Assembly: GCA_035640155.1 (NCBI GenBank)
Contig: DASQWR010000032.1
Coordinates: forward strand, 6,225 to 70,224
Length of the DNA stretch: 64,000 nucleotides
Source: JALYQB01 sp035640155
Lineage (GTDB): Bacteria > Actinomycetota > Actinomycetes > Mycobacteriales > Pseudonocardiaceae
Direction: 5' to 3'
This document shows positions 12,464 through 21,671 of the stretch, piece after piece. Below the pieces are notes generated by a model that saw nothing but the letters and a program-made list of their open reading frames with translations, had not been told where the DNA came from and did no database searches. Position 1 is the first letter of the stretch; every line of letters starts with the position of its first letter. A program made the position numbers and the translations under genes.

Positions 12464-12490
12464 CAGTACAGGGCCGCTCAGTACAGGGCC
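12464..12490. repeat. 12-bp direct repeat at the end of the thioredoxin-TPR gene
   Basis: CAGTACAGGGCC occurs twice, 15 bp apart. The second copy encodes the last residues of the minus-strand gene. This is probably a small duplication with no evident function. Confidence 0.5.
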
Positions 12491-13440
12491 CGCGCGAGGG
12501 AGCGCCGAGCCGTCGCGACGCGGACATCGTCGGTGGGGAAGAGCTCGAAGAGCTCGAGCAAGTGGACCCGCACCCGCTCCCGGTCTTCTCCCCCCGTCCG
12601 GCGCACCGCCGACACCAGCCGCTCGAATGCCTGCTCCACCTGCTGACCGGCGATCTCGGTGTCCGCAGCGGCGAACTGCGCGTCCAGGTCGTCCGGTGCG
12701 GCATCGGCCCGCGCAGGCGCGCCGGCGTCGACCGCCTCCGCTCTCGCGAGGAAGCGCACCTGGGACAGGGCCGCTTTCGCATCCTCGTTCGCCGGCTCGT
12801 TGTCCAGAATCTGCTGATAGGCCGCCTCGGCTGCCGCGTAGTCACCCGCATCCAGCGCCTGCTCGGCTGCGGCGAACCGCGGGTCCTCCGGCTCAGGCTC
12901 CGGCCCGGCCGCACCCGCACCCTCCTGCTCAGCCGCCCGGATGCCGGGTAGCTGCTCGCGGGCGGCGTCCACGATCGCGGCGATCCAATGACGCAGCTCC
13001 GGCTCCGGCTGCACACCGGTGAACGCCTCCACCGGTTGACCCCCCACGATGGCGACGACGGCGGGCACCGACTGCACACCGAACACCTGGGCGATCCTCG
13101 GGTTGACGTCGATGTCGACCTTCGCCAGCACCCAGGTGCCACCACCCTGCTCGGCGAGCCGCTCCAGCACCGGGGAGAGCTGCTTGCACGGCTCGCACCA
13201 GGTGGCCCAGAGATCCACGACCACCGGTAACTGCATGGAGCGGTCGACGACATCCGCCTGGAAGGTCTGCTCGGTGACGTCGAGCACCCATCGACTGGCG
13301 GCACCGTCCGCCGGGGCCGACGGGGCACCGGGTGGCTGCGGCCGGGCGGCGGACTCCGCACGCGCCTTGAGCGCGGACAGGTCGACGCCGCCGGAGACGG
13401 GGGAGGACCCGGGGGTCTGACGTGGCTGTGGCCTGCTCAC
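12478..13440 (-). CDS. Thioredoxin-domain TPR protein (CnoX/YbbN-like)
   Basis: The product has a thioredoxin fold with WCEPC (Cys82, Cys85) followed by a TPR-type helical region that ends in [30 protein letters not shown]. This architecture matches the M. tuberculosis Rv1324 type and, more distantly, CnoX/YbbN, a redox co-chaperone. I chose the GTG before [10 protein letters not shown]: it aligns with the start of Rv1324 as recalled and has CAGGAT 7 nt upstream, a weak version of the leaderless signature. Upstream in-frame ATGs at 13449 and 13476 would add 3 or 12 residues. It converges on the metallopeptidase gene and diverges from marR. Confidence 0.85.
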   Translation of the reverse strand: MSRPQPRQTPGSSPVSGGVDLSALKARAESAARPQPPGAPSAPADGAASRWVLDVTEQTFQADVVDRSMQLPVVVDLWATWCEPCKQLSPVLERLAEQGGGTWVLAKVDIDVNPRIAQVFGVQSVPAVVAIVGGQPVEAFTGVQPEPELRHWIAAIVDAAREQLPGIRAAEQEGAGAAGPEPEPEDPRFAAAEQALDAGDYAAAEAAYQQILDNEPANEDAKAALSQVRFLARAEAVDAGAPARADAAPDDLDAQFAAADTEIAGQQVEQAFERLVSAVRRTGGEDRERVRVHLLELFELFPTDDVRVATARRSLARALY

Positions 13441-13548
13441 AAGTGCCATCCTGGCACGAGCGGCGTTTCGCTTCATCGACCGGTCCCGCCTTATAGGAGC
13501 CCGGCGACCTGCGGGCAGTTGCTACCAGGATCGCAGCGGAGCGAAGAC

Positions 13549-13554
13549 TACGGT
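13549..13554 (+). promoter_or_regulatory. Candidate -10 element of the MarR gene (TACGGT)
   Basis: TACGGT is followed by 6 nt and the ATG at 13561, with no Shine-Dalgarno, so a leaderless transcript is likely. This favours 13561 over an in-frame upstream ATG at 13519. Confidence 0.5.
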
Positions 13555-13560
13555 GACGAC

Positions 13561-14073
13561 ATGCCGGGGCACCGTCCGCTGCCTTTCGATCCCATTGCCC
13601 GCGCGGGTGAGCTGTGGGCCGAGCGGATCGGGCCCTCCGCGACGATGGCTGCGGTCACCAACATCATGCGGGTGCAACAGATCCTTCAGCAGGCGGTCGA
13701 CACCGCGCTGCGCCCGCACCGCCTGACATTCGCCCGCTACGAGGCACTGGTGCTGCTGAGCTTCGCGCAGCGCAGCAGCCTCCCGATGCGGGTGATGGGC
13801 GAGCGGTTACAGCTGCACCCGACCAGCGTCACCAACATCGTGGACCGGTTGCAGGCCGACGGGCTGGTGGAACGCAACCCGCACCCCACCGACGGCCGCA
13901 CCACCCTGGTCGCGATCACCCTGGCGGGCCGGAAACGGCTCGAAGCAGCCACCACGGCGTTGACGGCGGTGGAGTTCGGCCTGGTCGGGCTCGACCGGGA
14001 GCAGACCGAGCAGCTGACCAGCCTGCTCACCGAGGTCCGTCGTGCGGCTGGCGACTTCACCGAGCCGCGCTGA
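13561..14073 (+). CDS. MarR-family transcriptional regulator
   Basis: A 170-residue winged-helix repressor. The DNA-binding core is clear: LTFARYEALVLLSF, then the recognition helix region LQLHPTSVTNIVDRLQADGLVERNPHPTDGRTTLVAITLAGR, with the conserved DGR wing. Flanking helices would form the dimer interface. MarR proteins usually sense small phenolic or oxidising ligands and repress a neighbour. The nearest candidates are the divergent thioredoxin-TPR gene and the convergent copper-oxidase cluster, which ends 18 nt downstream on the other strand. The regulon cannot be read from the sequence. Confidence 0.88.
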   Translation: MPGHRPLPFDPIARAGELWAERIGPSATMAAVTNIMRVQQILQQAVDTALRPHRLTFARYEALVLLSFAQRSSLPMRVMGERLQLHPTSVTNIVDRLQADGLVERNPHPTDGRTTLVAITLAGRKRLEAATTALTAVEFGLVGLDREQTEQLTSLLTEVRRAAGDFTEPR

Positions 14074-14091
14074 CGCCGACCCCTCGAAGCA

Positions 14092-15399
14092 TTAGGCGGC
14101 GAAGACCAGACCCACGGCGCCGACCGAGAGCGCCACCATGGCGGCCAGCAGCGGATACTGGGTGCGCAACGCGACTCCGGGCGGGAACAGCCGCACCGCC
14201 CGGTCGTGCGCGCTCACCGCAGCGACGAGGTGGCCCGCCACGATGGCGCCGATCTGCACCAGCGCGATGGTCGTCGTCCCGATCACGGTGTAGTCGATGA
14301 CGCGTCCCGCGGTGCCGAGCAAGTCGGCATCCGTCCCGAACGGGTCACTCGCCAGGATCACGGTCTGCTGCCCGTCGAGGACGAGCAGGGAGAAGTAGTG
14401 AGCGATCGCGTAGCCCGCCGCGATGGGCATGATCGTGTGCGCGAAGGCCCCCGGGCGGGGCGTGTCATCGTCCCGCCCACCCGGCACCGTCAGACTCCAG
14501 GTGCCGAGCAAGTAGACCACTCCGGTGAGCAGCCCCACACACACCAGTGCCAACGTCGCGTTCACGGCCCCGGTGGGCACGTTGGCCAGCCACCACGCGG
14601 TCCGGGCGAGCCCGTCGTAGGCCGTGGAGCCGACCAGCACGACGACGACACCGACCAGGCCCGGGGCCGGCCGGATGGCCTCCAGGCCGTCGAACGGGTT
14701 GCGCAGCACCAGCCGGCCGTCGTCCCGCCTCCCGAGGGGGGCCATCGCCCCCAGCAGGTTGGAGTAGACCTCGAACCCGTCACCGCGCGCGAACCAGCGG
14801 TTGCCGAACACCAGGGCCGCCCCGGTGTGCACCACCGCGTAGCCGATCACGAACACGGCGACGTCGGTTGGCTCGGCCCGTGCGGGGTACACCAGCTCGA
14901 ACCAGGCGAACCCCGCAATCGACGCGGCCGCCGGCCAGTAGCCCACCCCCTCGGGTAACGCGGCGCGCCCGGTCGCAGGATCCAGGCGCAACGCCCGCGC
15001 CAGCACCGCGTGCACCAGCCGCAGCGGGTTGAGCACCCGCCATACCGGGCCGAGCAGCAGTGACGCCGGCACCAGCCCCACCCAGAAGGTGATGTAGAAG
15101 GCCCAGGGAGCCAGGTTGAGGGTGGTGCTGTCGGGCCCGACCAGACCGACCACCACCAGCAGCCCGGCCACCACCAGGGTGACCAGGCGCAGGCCGACCC
15201 GCAGCACCGGGCTGTCGATCACCCGCTGCAGACCGGGGGGCAGCGGCCGGCCGGCGCTGCTGCCGGTGAACCGGGGACGCCGCCACAGGGTGCCCAGCAC
15301 GACGAACGAGATCACCACCGCCAGCCCGGCACCGAGGGCGGCGAGCGTGCTGGGCACGGGCAGGTCCGCCCGGGTGCCGATCCCGTGCGCGAGGACCAC
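14092..15399 (-). CDS. Polytopic membrane protein, FedB ('fenitrothion hydrolase')-like
   Basis: The 435-residue protein has about ten hydrophobic segments, starting with LAALGAGLAVVISFVVLGTLW. The opening VLAHGIGTRADLPVPSTLAALGAG resembles actinobacterial proteins catalogued as fenitrothion hydrolase FedB (recalled similarity). That name rests on a two-component activity in Burkholderia and need not describe the role here. Histidines occur in or next to membrane segments (AHTIMPIAAGYAIAHYFSLL), which could bind metal or haem. The GTG start abuts the stop of the cupredoxin-like gene (TGAGTG), so the two are translationally coupled. It is the last gene of the copper-oxidase cluster, and a transport or electron-transfer role is inference. 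Confidence 0.6.
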   Translation of the reverse strand: MVLAHGIGTRADLPVPSTLAALGAGLAVVISFVVLGTLWRRPRFTGSSAGRPLPPGLQRVIDSPVLRVGLRLVTLVVAGLLVVVGLVGPDSTTLNLAPWAFYITFWVGLVPASLLLGPVWRVLNPLRLVHAVLARALRLDPATGRAALPEGVGYWPAAASIAGFAWFELVYPARAEPTDVAVFVIGYAVVHTGAALVFGNRWFARGDGFEVYSNLLGAMAPLGRRDDGRLVLRNPFDGLEAIRPAPGLVGVVVVLVGSTAYDGLARTAWWLANVPTGAVNATLALVCVGLLTGVVYLLGTWSLTVPGGRDDDTPRPGAFAHTIMPIAAGYAIAHYFSLLVLDGQQTVILASDPFGTDADLLGTAGRVIDYTVIGTTTIALVQIGAIVAGHLVAAVSAHDRAVRLFPPGVALRTQYPLLAAMVALSVGAVGLVFAA

Positions 15400-15816
15400 T
15401 CAACTGACCTCGAGCTGGGCGAGCACGAGACCCGAGTCATGCGTCTCGACCTCGAACACACCGGGGATGTCGGCGGGAAATGTGATCAGGGCAGCAGCCC
15501 CGGGGGCCACGTCGAGGTAGGAGTCGTAACCGTGCACGTGCACCTCGTCGGCGACGTCCCCGGTGACGACGAGCGTGACTCTCGCCCCGAGGGGCACCGG
15601 CACCCGCTGGGTCCCCCCGGTCACCTCCCCGCCGGCATAGCCCAACCGGACCGTTCTCCCGGCCGGTGCACTCGGGACGGTGGTGGTCGCAGCCGGGGTC
15701 GCGGAGGTGCTGGCGGCGACCGCACCGCCCCCCGGCGCAGGTTCGGTCCCGCACCCGGCCAGCAGGGCGGCGACGAGCAGTGGGAACAGGACCAGCCGTC
15801 GGGAATCGTGGTGCAC
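15400..15816 (-). CDS. Cupredoxin-like lipoprotein
   Basis: A 138-residue exported lipoprotein: the signal ends in the lipobox LLAGC, then comes a Pro/Ala/Thr linker of about 30 residues and a beta-sandwich of about 85 residues. The domain carries VHVHGYDSYLDVAPG and VFEVETHDSGLVLAQLEVS, typical of cupredoxin-fold proteins related to EfeO or PetE. Histidines in HVHGYD and THDSG are candidate metal ligands, but the full blue-copper Cys-Met set is absent. It lies between a membrane-anchored accessory protein and the FedB-like protein in a copper-oxidase cluster, which suggests copper handling. That role is inferred from context. Confidence 0.65.
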   Translation of the reverse strand: MHHDSRRLVLFPLLVAALLAGCGTEPAPGGGAVAASTSATPAATTTVPSAPAGRTVRLGYAGGEVTGGTQRVPVPLGARVTLVVTGDVADEVHVHGYDSYLDVAPGAAALITFPADIPGVFEVETHDSGLVLAQLEVS

Positions 15817-15870
15817 GGTGCGAGCTCCTGTCAGGACAGCGGTGAGAGGCGGCGGCAGCGCCAGCGGGGG

Positions 15871-17013
15871 TCAGCGCACGGCGCGGGCACGCGATCGGAG
15901 TGCGAGGCCACCGAGCGCCAGCACCAGGACCAGCGCCCCGATCCCGAGGCCGGCCGTGACCCACGGGAAACCGGCATCGCCGCCCGCCGCTCCTGCCGCC
16001 ACCGCTGCGGGTACCCACTGTATGGAGCCGGAGAGCTCACGCTGCTGCCCGTCCACCGTCACCGGGACGCTCCAGCGGGTCAGCTCCACCACCTCGTCAC
16101 CGGTGGCAACGTCGTCCGGGGGCCGGTCGGCCCGGTACTGCAGCCGGGAGTCGAGCCAGACGGCCGAGGTACCGCCGGACACCTGGACCCACCCCTGCGG
16201 GCCGGTCGGCAACCCGACTAGCTGCGGGTTGTCCTGGAATGTCCGGCTGGCGGGGTTGGCCGCAACCCCGGCGTCGTCGATGCGCAGGAACGGGACTTCG
16301 TCGGCGCCGGACACGGTCACCGTCCGGCCCGGGGGCACCTGCAGCGCCAGGGCGGGCAGCTGACCCTGCGCAACGCTCAGCTGCAGCTGATCGGAACGCG
16401 GGTCGGCGGTGACGCGGAACGTTCCGGTGACGGGGCGCCGCTCCAGGACCCCTCGGACGGCGACCGGACGATCACCATAATGCATGTCCACGTCCCACTC
16501 GGCCAGCACCTCGCGCCGTTGCGAGGTCTCCCCAGGCCGTCCGCCCACGGGTTCGGAACCGGGAGCGAACGGATGCAACCGTGGTTCGAACCAACCGTAG
16601 GAGTGGCCCGCGGACACCTGGACCCACCGCGGCTCGGCACCCGGCCGGGTGAACTCAGGGATCTGGGGTGGGGCGTCCGGCGGGTTCGCCGTGCGATGGA
16701 AGAAGGGCGCCGTGACGTTGGCGAACACCCCCACCGCCGACAGGCGGAGGAACGGCGTGCCGTCCGGATCCAGCACGGTCAGCGGGACCTCGGTCGGGTT
16801 GGCCACCAGCATCTGCTCGCTGTAGCCGGTGCGGACCTGCACCACCACGTCCGCGGGCAGCGCCGGGCGGATCTCGGTCAACGACGGCACGAGCGTGGGA
16901 TCGTTGCCGTGTGCCCAGGCCGAAGCAGCCGCCGACGCGGTGGCGAGCAGTGCGGCGAGCACCACCGCCACCGCGCGAGCGAACCTGCTACTGGTGCGGT
17001 GGGTGAACTTCAT
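15871..17013 (-). CDS. Exported, membrane-anchored accessory protein of the copper-oxidase cluster (unknown family)
   Basis: The 380-residue protein has a Sec signal (about 1-34) and one C-terminal membrane helix (LGIGALVLVLALGGLAL) with a basic tail, so its bulk lies outside the cell. Cleavage after ASAWA would leave a mature N-terminus starting His-Gly, as in CopC or LPMO-type copper proteins. The body contains two copies of one module: PFLRLSAVGVFANV with WVQVSAGHSYGWFEPRLHP, and PFLRIDDAGVAANP with WVQVSGGTSAVWLDSRLQY. I do not recognise the family. Its ATG overlaps the oxidase stop as ATGA. A role in copper delivery or oxidase assembly is inference. Confidence 0.6.
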   Translation of the reverse strand: MKFTHRTSSRFARAVAVVLAALLATASAAASAWAHGNDPTLVPSLTEIRPALPADVVVQVRTGYSEQMLVANPTEVPLTVLDPDGTPFLRLSAVGVFANVTAPFFHRTANPPDAPPQIPEFTRPGAEPRWVQVSAGHSYGWFEPRLHPFAPGSEPVGGRPGETSQRREVLAEWDVDMHYGDRPVAVRGVLERRPVTGTFRVTADPRSDQLQLSVAQGQLPALALQVPPGRTVTVSGADEVPFLRIDDAGVAANPASRTFQDNPQLVGLPTGPQGWVQVSGGTSAVWLDSRLQYRADRPPDDVATGDEVVELTRWSVPVTVDGQQRELSGSIQWVPAAVAAGAAGGDAGFPWVTAGLGIGALVLVLALGGLALRSRARAVR

Positions 17014-19253
17014 GCCACCCAGTGTCGGCCATCAGAGGTGTTCCGGTTGCGCGTCCGGTGCCGCCCGACGGACCGGGCTTTCAGGGCGAGCAGCCCACCG
17101 AAGCCGAGCACCGCACCGATCAACGGCAGCGGGTTCTCGGTGATGTTGCCCAGCGGGCTCGGCTCGGGAGCGACAGAACCCTCGTCGGTTCCGCCACCCT
17201 GCGCCGGGTTACCTTGAGCCGCGTCACCGCCAGTCCCATCGCCTTCGGCCCCCTCGCCTGCGATCGGAGTCAGCGGAGTCGAACCCGCGACGGTGCCGGC
17301 GGGTCCGCTGTCAGCCAGCTCCTGCTCCGCCTGCCGCTCGGCAACGGCCATCCCGGCGATCCGCTCGGCGGGCAGGTTCGAGTCGACGAACACCTGACGG
17401 GAGACCGACGGGATCTCGCCCTGCTCGACCTGCCGGTGCGCGAAGAGCAGGTACGGGCCAGGGGGCAGCACGGTGTTGCCCGCGACCTGCACCTGCACCG
17501 AGTTGGAGTCCCGGGCGACGATGGGCAGTTCGACGTTGCGCTGGTCGCCGTCGACGAGGTGGGTGACCGAGGTGTTGCGGAGCATCCGGACGCTGGAGAT
17601 GTCCTGCGGGTTCTCCACTGCGACGTCCAGCACCGAACCCGTCTGCACCGCGGGGTTCACGCCGGTGATGACCGGACGATCTCCCCAGTGCAGGTACGGC
17701 GGGGAGAAGATCTGGAACGTCGGGTCGCCGTTGGGGCTGCTCAGCCCGATCATCTCGCCGGCGTCGGTCGGCGCACCGTACGCGGTGGCGATCGGGGCGT
17801 GCCCGCCGACCAGGACGCGACCGTCGGGCAGCAGCGTCGCGCTGTTGTGGTACGTCCGGCCCCGGGTCTGCGGGACCATCTCCGTCCACCTCCTGGTCTG
17901 CGGGTTGTAGAGCTCGGTGGTGCGCACCGGCGCCTCCGCGCCGGGGATGACCACGTGGTCGCGGTCACCACCGCTGGAGACGAACACCTCGCCGGTGGGC
18001 AGCATGGTGCCGTTGCCATACCACCGCGGCGTGTTGAGCCTGCCGGTTGCCTGGCTGGTCATCGCGTCACCGTTGGCGGTGTCGATGGCGGTCAGGGTGG
18101 AGGTGTCGGTGGCGAGGTAGGTGCCGGGACTGACGCCGTAGACGCCGCCGGCGGAGAGGAAGCTTGCCTTGGTGTACTGACCGTCGGCGTCCGGCTTGAG
18201 CGGCAGCATCACCGAGAAACCCGAGCCCCGGAAGCCCGCCGGCAAGCCGGCGAAGTCGTTGAGGCCCTTGTCCTGCCAGGTGCCGGTCGCCGGGTCGAAC
18301 ACCTTGGTGAAGTTCCAGAACGCCTCGTCGACGGCCTGACCGGCCGGGTTGAAGGTCTGGCCGGCGCCGTTGTAGAAGGTCTTGCCGTCGGGCAGCAGGT
18401 GCATCCGCGGGAACAGCGGCAGCGACTGGTTCGCGCTGGCCGGCAACGTGCTCCACTGCCCGGTTTCCGGGTCGAACCGCTCCACCTGACGCACGTTGAA
18501 ACCCGAGTCGCCCGGACGCTCCGGGTAGATCGGCTTGATCAGCTTGGTCACCCCGCTGAAGCTCAGCTGCGTGCCGTCGGGTTGGGTCACCATCGTGGGG
18601 TACCAGCGACCGAACTCCATGTCGCCGGCTTGGGTCCAGGTCTGCGTCGCCGGATCGAAGATCCGGGTCTCCTTGAGACCCTCGAGCTCCACCACGCCGA
18701 CGTTCGGGACACCCGGGAGGCCGGGTTCCTGGTAATAGGCGGTGCCGCCGCTGGCCACCAGCCGACCGTCGGGCAGGAAGTTCAGGTCCGAGCAGAACAG
18801 GTCACCGTCGTTGAGCTTGTTGTCGTTGTTGTGCGGAACCAGGGGCAGGTACTCGTTGTCCTCGTCGTTGCCCTCCGGGTTGGCACCACCGTCGAACGGC
18901 TCCGGCACGCTCCACGACGGGGTGTCCCCGGTCATGTCCAGCACGCGGCTCTGCCCGTTGAGGGCGGCGTTGCCATACTCCGCAACAGCGTTGAGGTTGA
19001 CGTTGTTCATGCCCTCGAGGCCGTTGTAGTACAACTGCTTGCCGTTGGCCAGGTTGGATATAGCCATCGCAGCAGGCTTGCAGCGCTCCACGTCCTGCTG
19101 GGCCTCGGTGCACTCGATCCCGGTGGGCTCCTGGAACACCGGACCGAAGCTTCCCACGGTGGCGGGATCTCCGTCCTCCTGGGCCGACGCCGGGAGGGGC
19201 GTCATGCCGACCATGACGGCCAGCACCGCGACTGGCACGAGACTTCGAAGCAT
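17010..19253 (-). CDS. Secreted, membrane-anchored copper radical oxidase (galactose/glyoxal oxidase, AA5-like)
   Basis: The 747-residue protein has an N-terminal signal peptide (VAVLAVMVGMTPLPASAQ), a kelch beta-propeller, a C-terminal Ig-like domain of the galactose-oxidase type, a Pro/Gly/Glu-rich linker and a final membrane helix (LPLIGAVLGFGGLLAL). All five copper-radical residues can be placed: Cys154 in LFCSDLNF and Tyr218 in RWYPTM (the thioether pair), Tyr468-His469 in RTYHNSATLLPDGR, and His565 in VTHLVDGDQ. The enzyme should therefore be active and produce H2O2 while oxidising alcohols or aldehydes. Streptomyces GlxA is the best-known bacterial relative. The start has GGAGG 11 nt upstream. 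It is the first gene of a four-gene cluster. The substrate is unknown. Confidence 0.87.
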   Translation of the reverse strand: MLRSLVPVAVLAVMVGMTPLPASAQEDGDPATVGSFGPVFQEPTGIECTEAQQDVERCKPAAMAISNLANGKQLYYNGLEGMNNVNLNAVAEYGNAALNGQSRVLDMTGDTPSWSVPEPFDGGANPEGNDEDNEYLPLVPHNNDNKLNDGDLFCSDLNFLPDGRLVASGGTAYYQEPGLPGVPNVGVVELEGLKETRIFDPATQTWTQAGDMEFGRWYPTMVTQPDGTQLSFSGVTKLIKPIYPERPGDSGFNVRQVERFDPETGQWSTLPASANQSLPLFPRMHLLPDGKTFYNGAGQTFNPAGQAVDEAFWNFTKVFDPATGTWQDKGLNDFAGLPAGFRGSGFSVMLPLKPDADGQYTKASFLSAGGVYGVSPGTYLATDTSTLTAIDTANGDAMTSQATGRLNTPRWYGNGTMLPTGEVFVSSGGDRDHVVIPGAEAPVRTTELYNPQTRRWTEMVPQTRGRTYHNSATLLPDGRVLVGGHAPIATAYGAPTDAGEMIGLSSPNGDPTFQIFSPPYLHWGDRPVITGVNPAVQTGSVLDVAVENPQDISSVRMLRNTSVTHLVDGDQRNVELPIVARDSNSVQVQVAGNTVLPPGPYLLFAHRQVEQGEIPSVSRQVFVDSNLPAERIAGMAVAERQAEQELADSGPAGTVAGSTPLTPIAGEGAEGDGTGGDAAQGNPAQGGGTDEGSVAPEPSPLGNITENPLPLIGAVLGFGGLLALKARSVGRHRTRNRNTSDGRHWVA

Positions 19254-19378
19254 CTGATCTTCATCCTCCGGTAGTGAACCTGCGAGAGGTCGCCCGATCC
19301 TGCGGGCACGGAGCCGGCTCAGGGCGGCGAGTGTAACCACCGGACGGGTGGAGCAAGGTACCGCCGCCTGGGGGTAGG

Positions 19379-20407
19379 TCAGGAGCCCAGCTCGGCGACC
19401 AGGTGATCCGCGGCGCGGTAAGGGTCCAGCTCGCCGGCGACCACCCGTGCGGCCAGGTCGGGAAGCGCGTTGCCGCGCCGCACGGCGCCGAACCTGGCAT
19501 GGAGCTGCCCCAGGGCGATCGCTTCGATCTCGGCCTCCGCGCGGCGCGCCCGGCGGGTGTCGAGCTCCCCACGGGACACCATCCAGGACCGGTGCTGCTC
19601 GATCGCGTCGACCACGTCGTCGGCACCCACGCCCGTGCTCGCGACGGTGCGCACGATTGGCGGGCGCCAGCTCGCGCCCTCCTGCTCGCAACGGCCTAGC
19701 TGCTCGTGTCGACCCAGGGTGATCATGTGCTCGAGGTCGCGGACGGTCCGGTCCGCGCCGTCGCGGTCGGCCTTGTTGACCACGAGCACGTCGGCGACCT
19801 CGAGGATGCCGGCCTTGGCCGCCTGCACCCCGTCGCCTGTCCCGGGCGCGAGCAGCACCAGGGTGGTGTCCGCCAGTGAGATCACCTCGACCTCGGACTG
19901 GCCGACACCGACGGTCTCCACCAGGATCACGTCGCAGCCTGCGGCGTCGAGCACCCGCAGTGCCTGCGGGGCCGCCCCGGCGACGCCGCCGAGGTGCCCC
20001 CGGGTGGCCATCGAGCGGATGAACACCCCATCGTCCAGGGCATGGTCCTGCATGCGGATCCGGTCGCCGAGCAGCGCACCTCCGGAGAAGGGCGAGGACG
20101 GGTCGACGGCGAGGACGCCGACCCGCTCGCCGGCCTTGCGCAGGGCGCTGACCAGCACGGCGGCGGAGGTGGACTTCCCCACCCCGGGCGCGCCGGTGAG
20201 CCCGATGACCTGGGCCCTCCCGGAGTGCGCAGCAAGCGCTGCGGCGATCTCGCGCAGCTGCCCCCCCGTGTCGGACCGGCCCCCGCCCCCCGGCAGTGCC
20301 CCGTCCTCGGCCAGCGAGATCAACCGTGCCACCGCGCGCGGCTGGCCACGTCGGGCGCGTTCGACGAGCTCTGCGACGTCGAGGCGACGGCTGCCGCGCC
20401 GGGTCAC
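19379..20407 (-). CDS. meaB: Methylmalonyl-CoA mutase-associated GTPase (MeaB/ArgK)
   Basis: A G3E-family GTPase that gates adenosylcobalamin loading into methylmalonyl-CoA mutase and protects the enzyme. The 342-residue protein has the Walker [10 protein letters not shown] (72-80), [22 protein letters not shown], the ETVGVGQSE switch segment and the NKAD guanine motif. The GTG start overlaps the thiolase stop by 4 nt (GTGA), so the two are coupled. The mutase itself is not in the window, but the epimerase of the same pathway is divergent from the thiolase, and a PduO adenosyltransferase lies 11 kb away. Confidence 0.93.
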   Translation of the reverse strand: MTRRGSRRLDVAELVERARRGQPRAVARLISLAEDGALPGGGGRSDTGGQLREIAAALAAHSGRAQVIGLTGAPGVGKSTSAAVLVSALRKAGERVGVLAVDPSSPFSGGALLGDRIRMQDHALDDGVFIRSMATRGHLGGVAGAAPQALRVLDAAGCDVILVETVGVGQSEVEVISLADTTLVLLAPGTGDGVQAAKAGILEVADVLVVNKADRDGADRTVRDLEHMITLGRHEQLGRCEQEGASWRPPIVRTVASTGVGADDVVDAIEQHRSWMVSRGELDTRRARRAEAEIEAIALGQLHARFGAVRRGNALPDLAARVVAGELDPYRAADHLVAELGS

Positions 20408-21603
20408 GCTGCGGGGTCGCCGGGGACCCGCAGGATCAGCGCGTCACCCTGGCCACCGCCGCCGCAGAGCGAGGCTGCGCCGATGCCACCACCGCGCCGC
20501 TTCAGCTCCATCGCCAGGTGCAGCGCGAGCCGGGCGCCGGACGCGCCGATCGGGTGGCCCAGCGCGATCGCCCCGCCGTTGGGGTTCACCCGTGCCGGGT
20601 CGATGCCGAGCTTGCGGGTGGACACCACACCGACCGCGGCGAACGCCTCATTGATCTCGACGAGGTCGAGGTCGGCCACCTCGACGCCCTCCTTGCGGCA
20701 CGCGGCGAGCACCGCGTTGGCGGGCTGCTCGTGCAGGCTGGAGTCGTCCGGCCCCGCGACCATGCCGTGCGCGCCGATCTCGGCGATCCAGCTCAGCCCG
20801 AGCTCCTCGGCCTTGGCCTTGCTCGTCACCACGACCGCGGCCGCGCCATCGGAGATCGGCGAGGACGAGCCTGCGGTGATGGTGCCGTCGGCGAAGAACG
20901 CCGGACGCAGCGTGCCGAGCCCCTCCGCGGTGGTGTCCGGGCGGACGCCCTCGTCGGCGTCCACCACCACCGGGTCGCCCTTGTGCTGGGGGACGCTCAC
21001 CGGCGTGATCTCCTCGGCGAACAGTCCGCTGCCGATCGCCCTGGCCGCCCGCTGGTGGGACTGCGCGGCGAACTCGTCCTGCTCGGCCCGGGTCACCTGG
21101 TGGCGCGCGTTGTGCTTCTCGGTGGAGGCACCCATCGAGACCTGGTCGAACGAGTCGTGCAGCCCGTCGTAGGCCATGTGGTCCAGCATCGTCACGTCGC
21201 CGTACGTGAAGCCGGAGCGGGATCCGGACAGCAGGTGCGGCGCCTGAGTCATCGACTCCTGGCCGCCGGCCACCACGATCTCGCACTCCCCGGCCCGGAT
21301 CAGCTGGTCGGCCAGCGCGATGGCGCTCAGACCGGACAGGCACACCTTGTTGACGCTCAGCGCTGGCACGTCCATGGCGATGCCGGCGGCGACCGCGGCC
21401 TGGCGGGCCGGGATCTGGCCGGCACCGGCGGTGAGCACCTGACCCATGATCACATATTGGACCTGCTCGGGGCGCACCCCGGCACGTTCCAGCGCGGCCT
21501 TGATGGCGAGCCCGCCGAGCTGGGCGCCGGAGAAGCCCTTGAGCGAGCCGAGCAGCCGGCCGATCGGGGTACGTGTGCCGGCGACGATGACGGAACCGGT
21601 CAT
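20404..21603 (-). CDS. Acetyl-CoA C-acetyltransferase (thiolase)
   Basis: A 399-residue thiolase II that condenses or cleaves acetoacetyl-CoA. Catalytic residues are all visible: nucleophile Cys88 in SVNKVCLSG, His350 in GHPIGASG, and the second Cys380 in [13 protein letters not shown], along with [19 protein letters not shown] lies upstream of the ATG. The gene corresponds in order to M. tuberculosis fadA4, beside the methylmalonyl-CoA epimerase. It is probably co-transcribed with meaB through the 4-nt overlap, suggesting a shared role in acyl-CoA, propionyl-CoA or ethylmalonyl-type metabolism. Confidence 0.94.
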   Translation of the reverse strand: MTGSVIVAGTRTPIGRLLGSLKGFSGAQLGGLAIKAALERAGVRPEQVQYVIMGQVLTAGAGQIPARQAAVAAGIAMDVPALSVNKVCLSGLSAIALADQLIRAGECEIVVAGGQESMTQAPHLLSGSRSGFTYGDVTMLDHMAYDGLHDSFDQVSMGASTEKHNARHQVTRAEQDEFAAQSHQRAARAIGSGLFAEEITPVSVPQHKGDPVVVDADEGVRPDTTAEGLGTLRPAFFADGTITAGSSSPISDGAAAVVVTSKAKAEELGLSWIAEIGAHGMVAGPDDSSLHEQPANAVLAACRKEGVEVADLDLVEINEAFAAVGVVSTRKLGIDPARVNPNGGAIALGHPIGASGARLALHLAMELKRRGGGIGAASLCGGGGQGDALILRVPGDPAA

Positions 21604-21658
21604 GGCGTGACCTCCGGCAAGGGTGAAACGTCCTGCGCCGGACCCTACCCGCGCTCCG

Positions 21659-21664
21659 TACGCT
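21659..21664 (+). promoter_or_regulatory. Candidate -10 element of mce (TACGCT)
   Basis: TACGCT is followed by exactly 7 nt and the ATG at 21672, with no Shine-Dalgarno, consistent with a leaderless transcript. The 68-bp region is shared with the divergent thiolase gene. Confidence 0.5.
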
Positions 21665-21671
21665 GCTGCCC

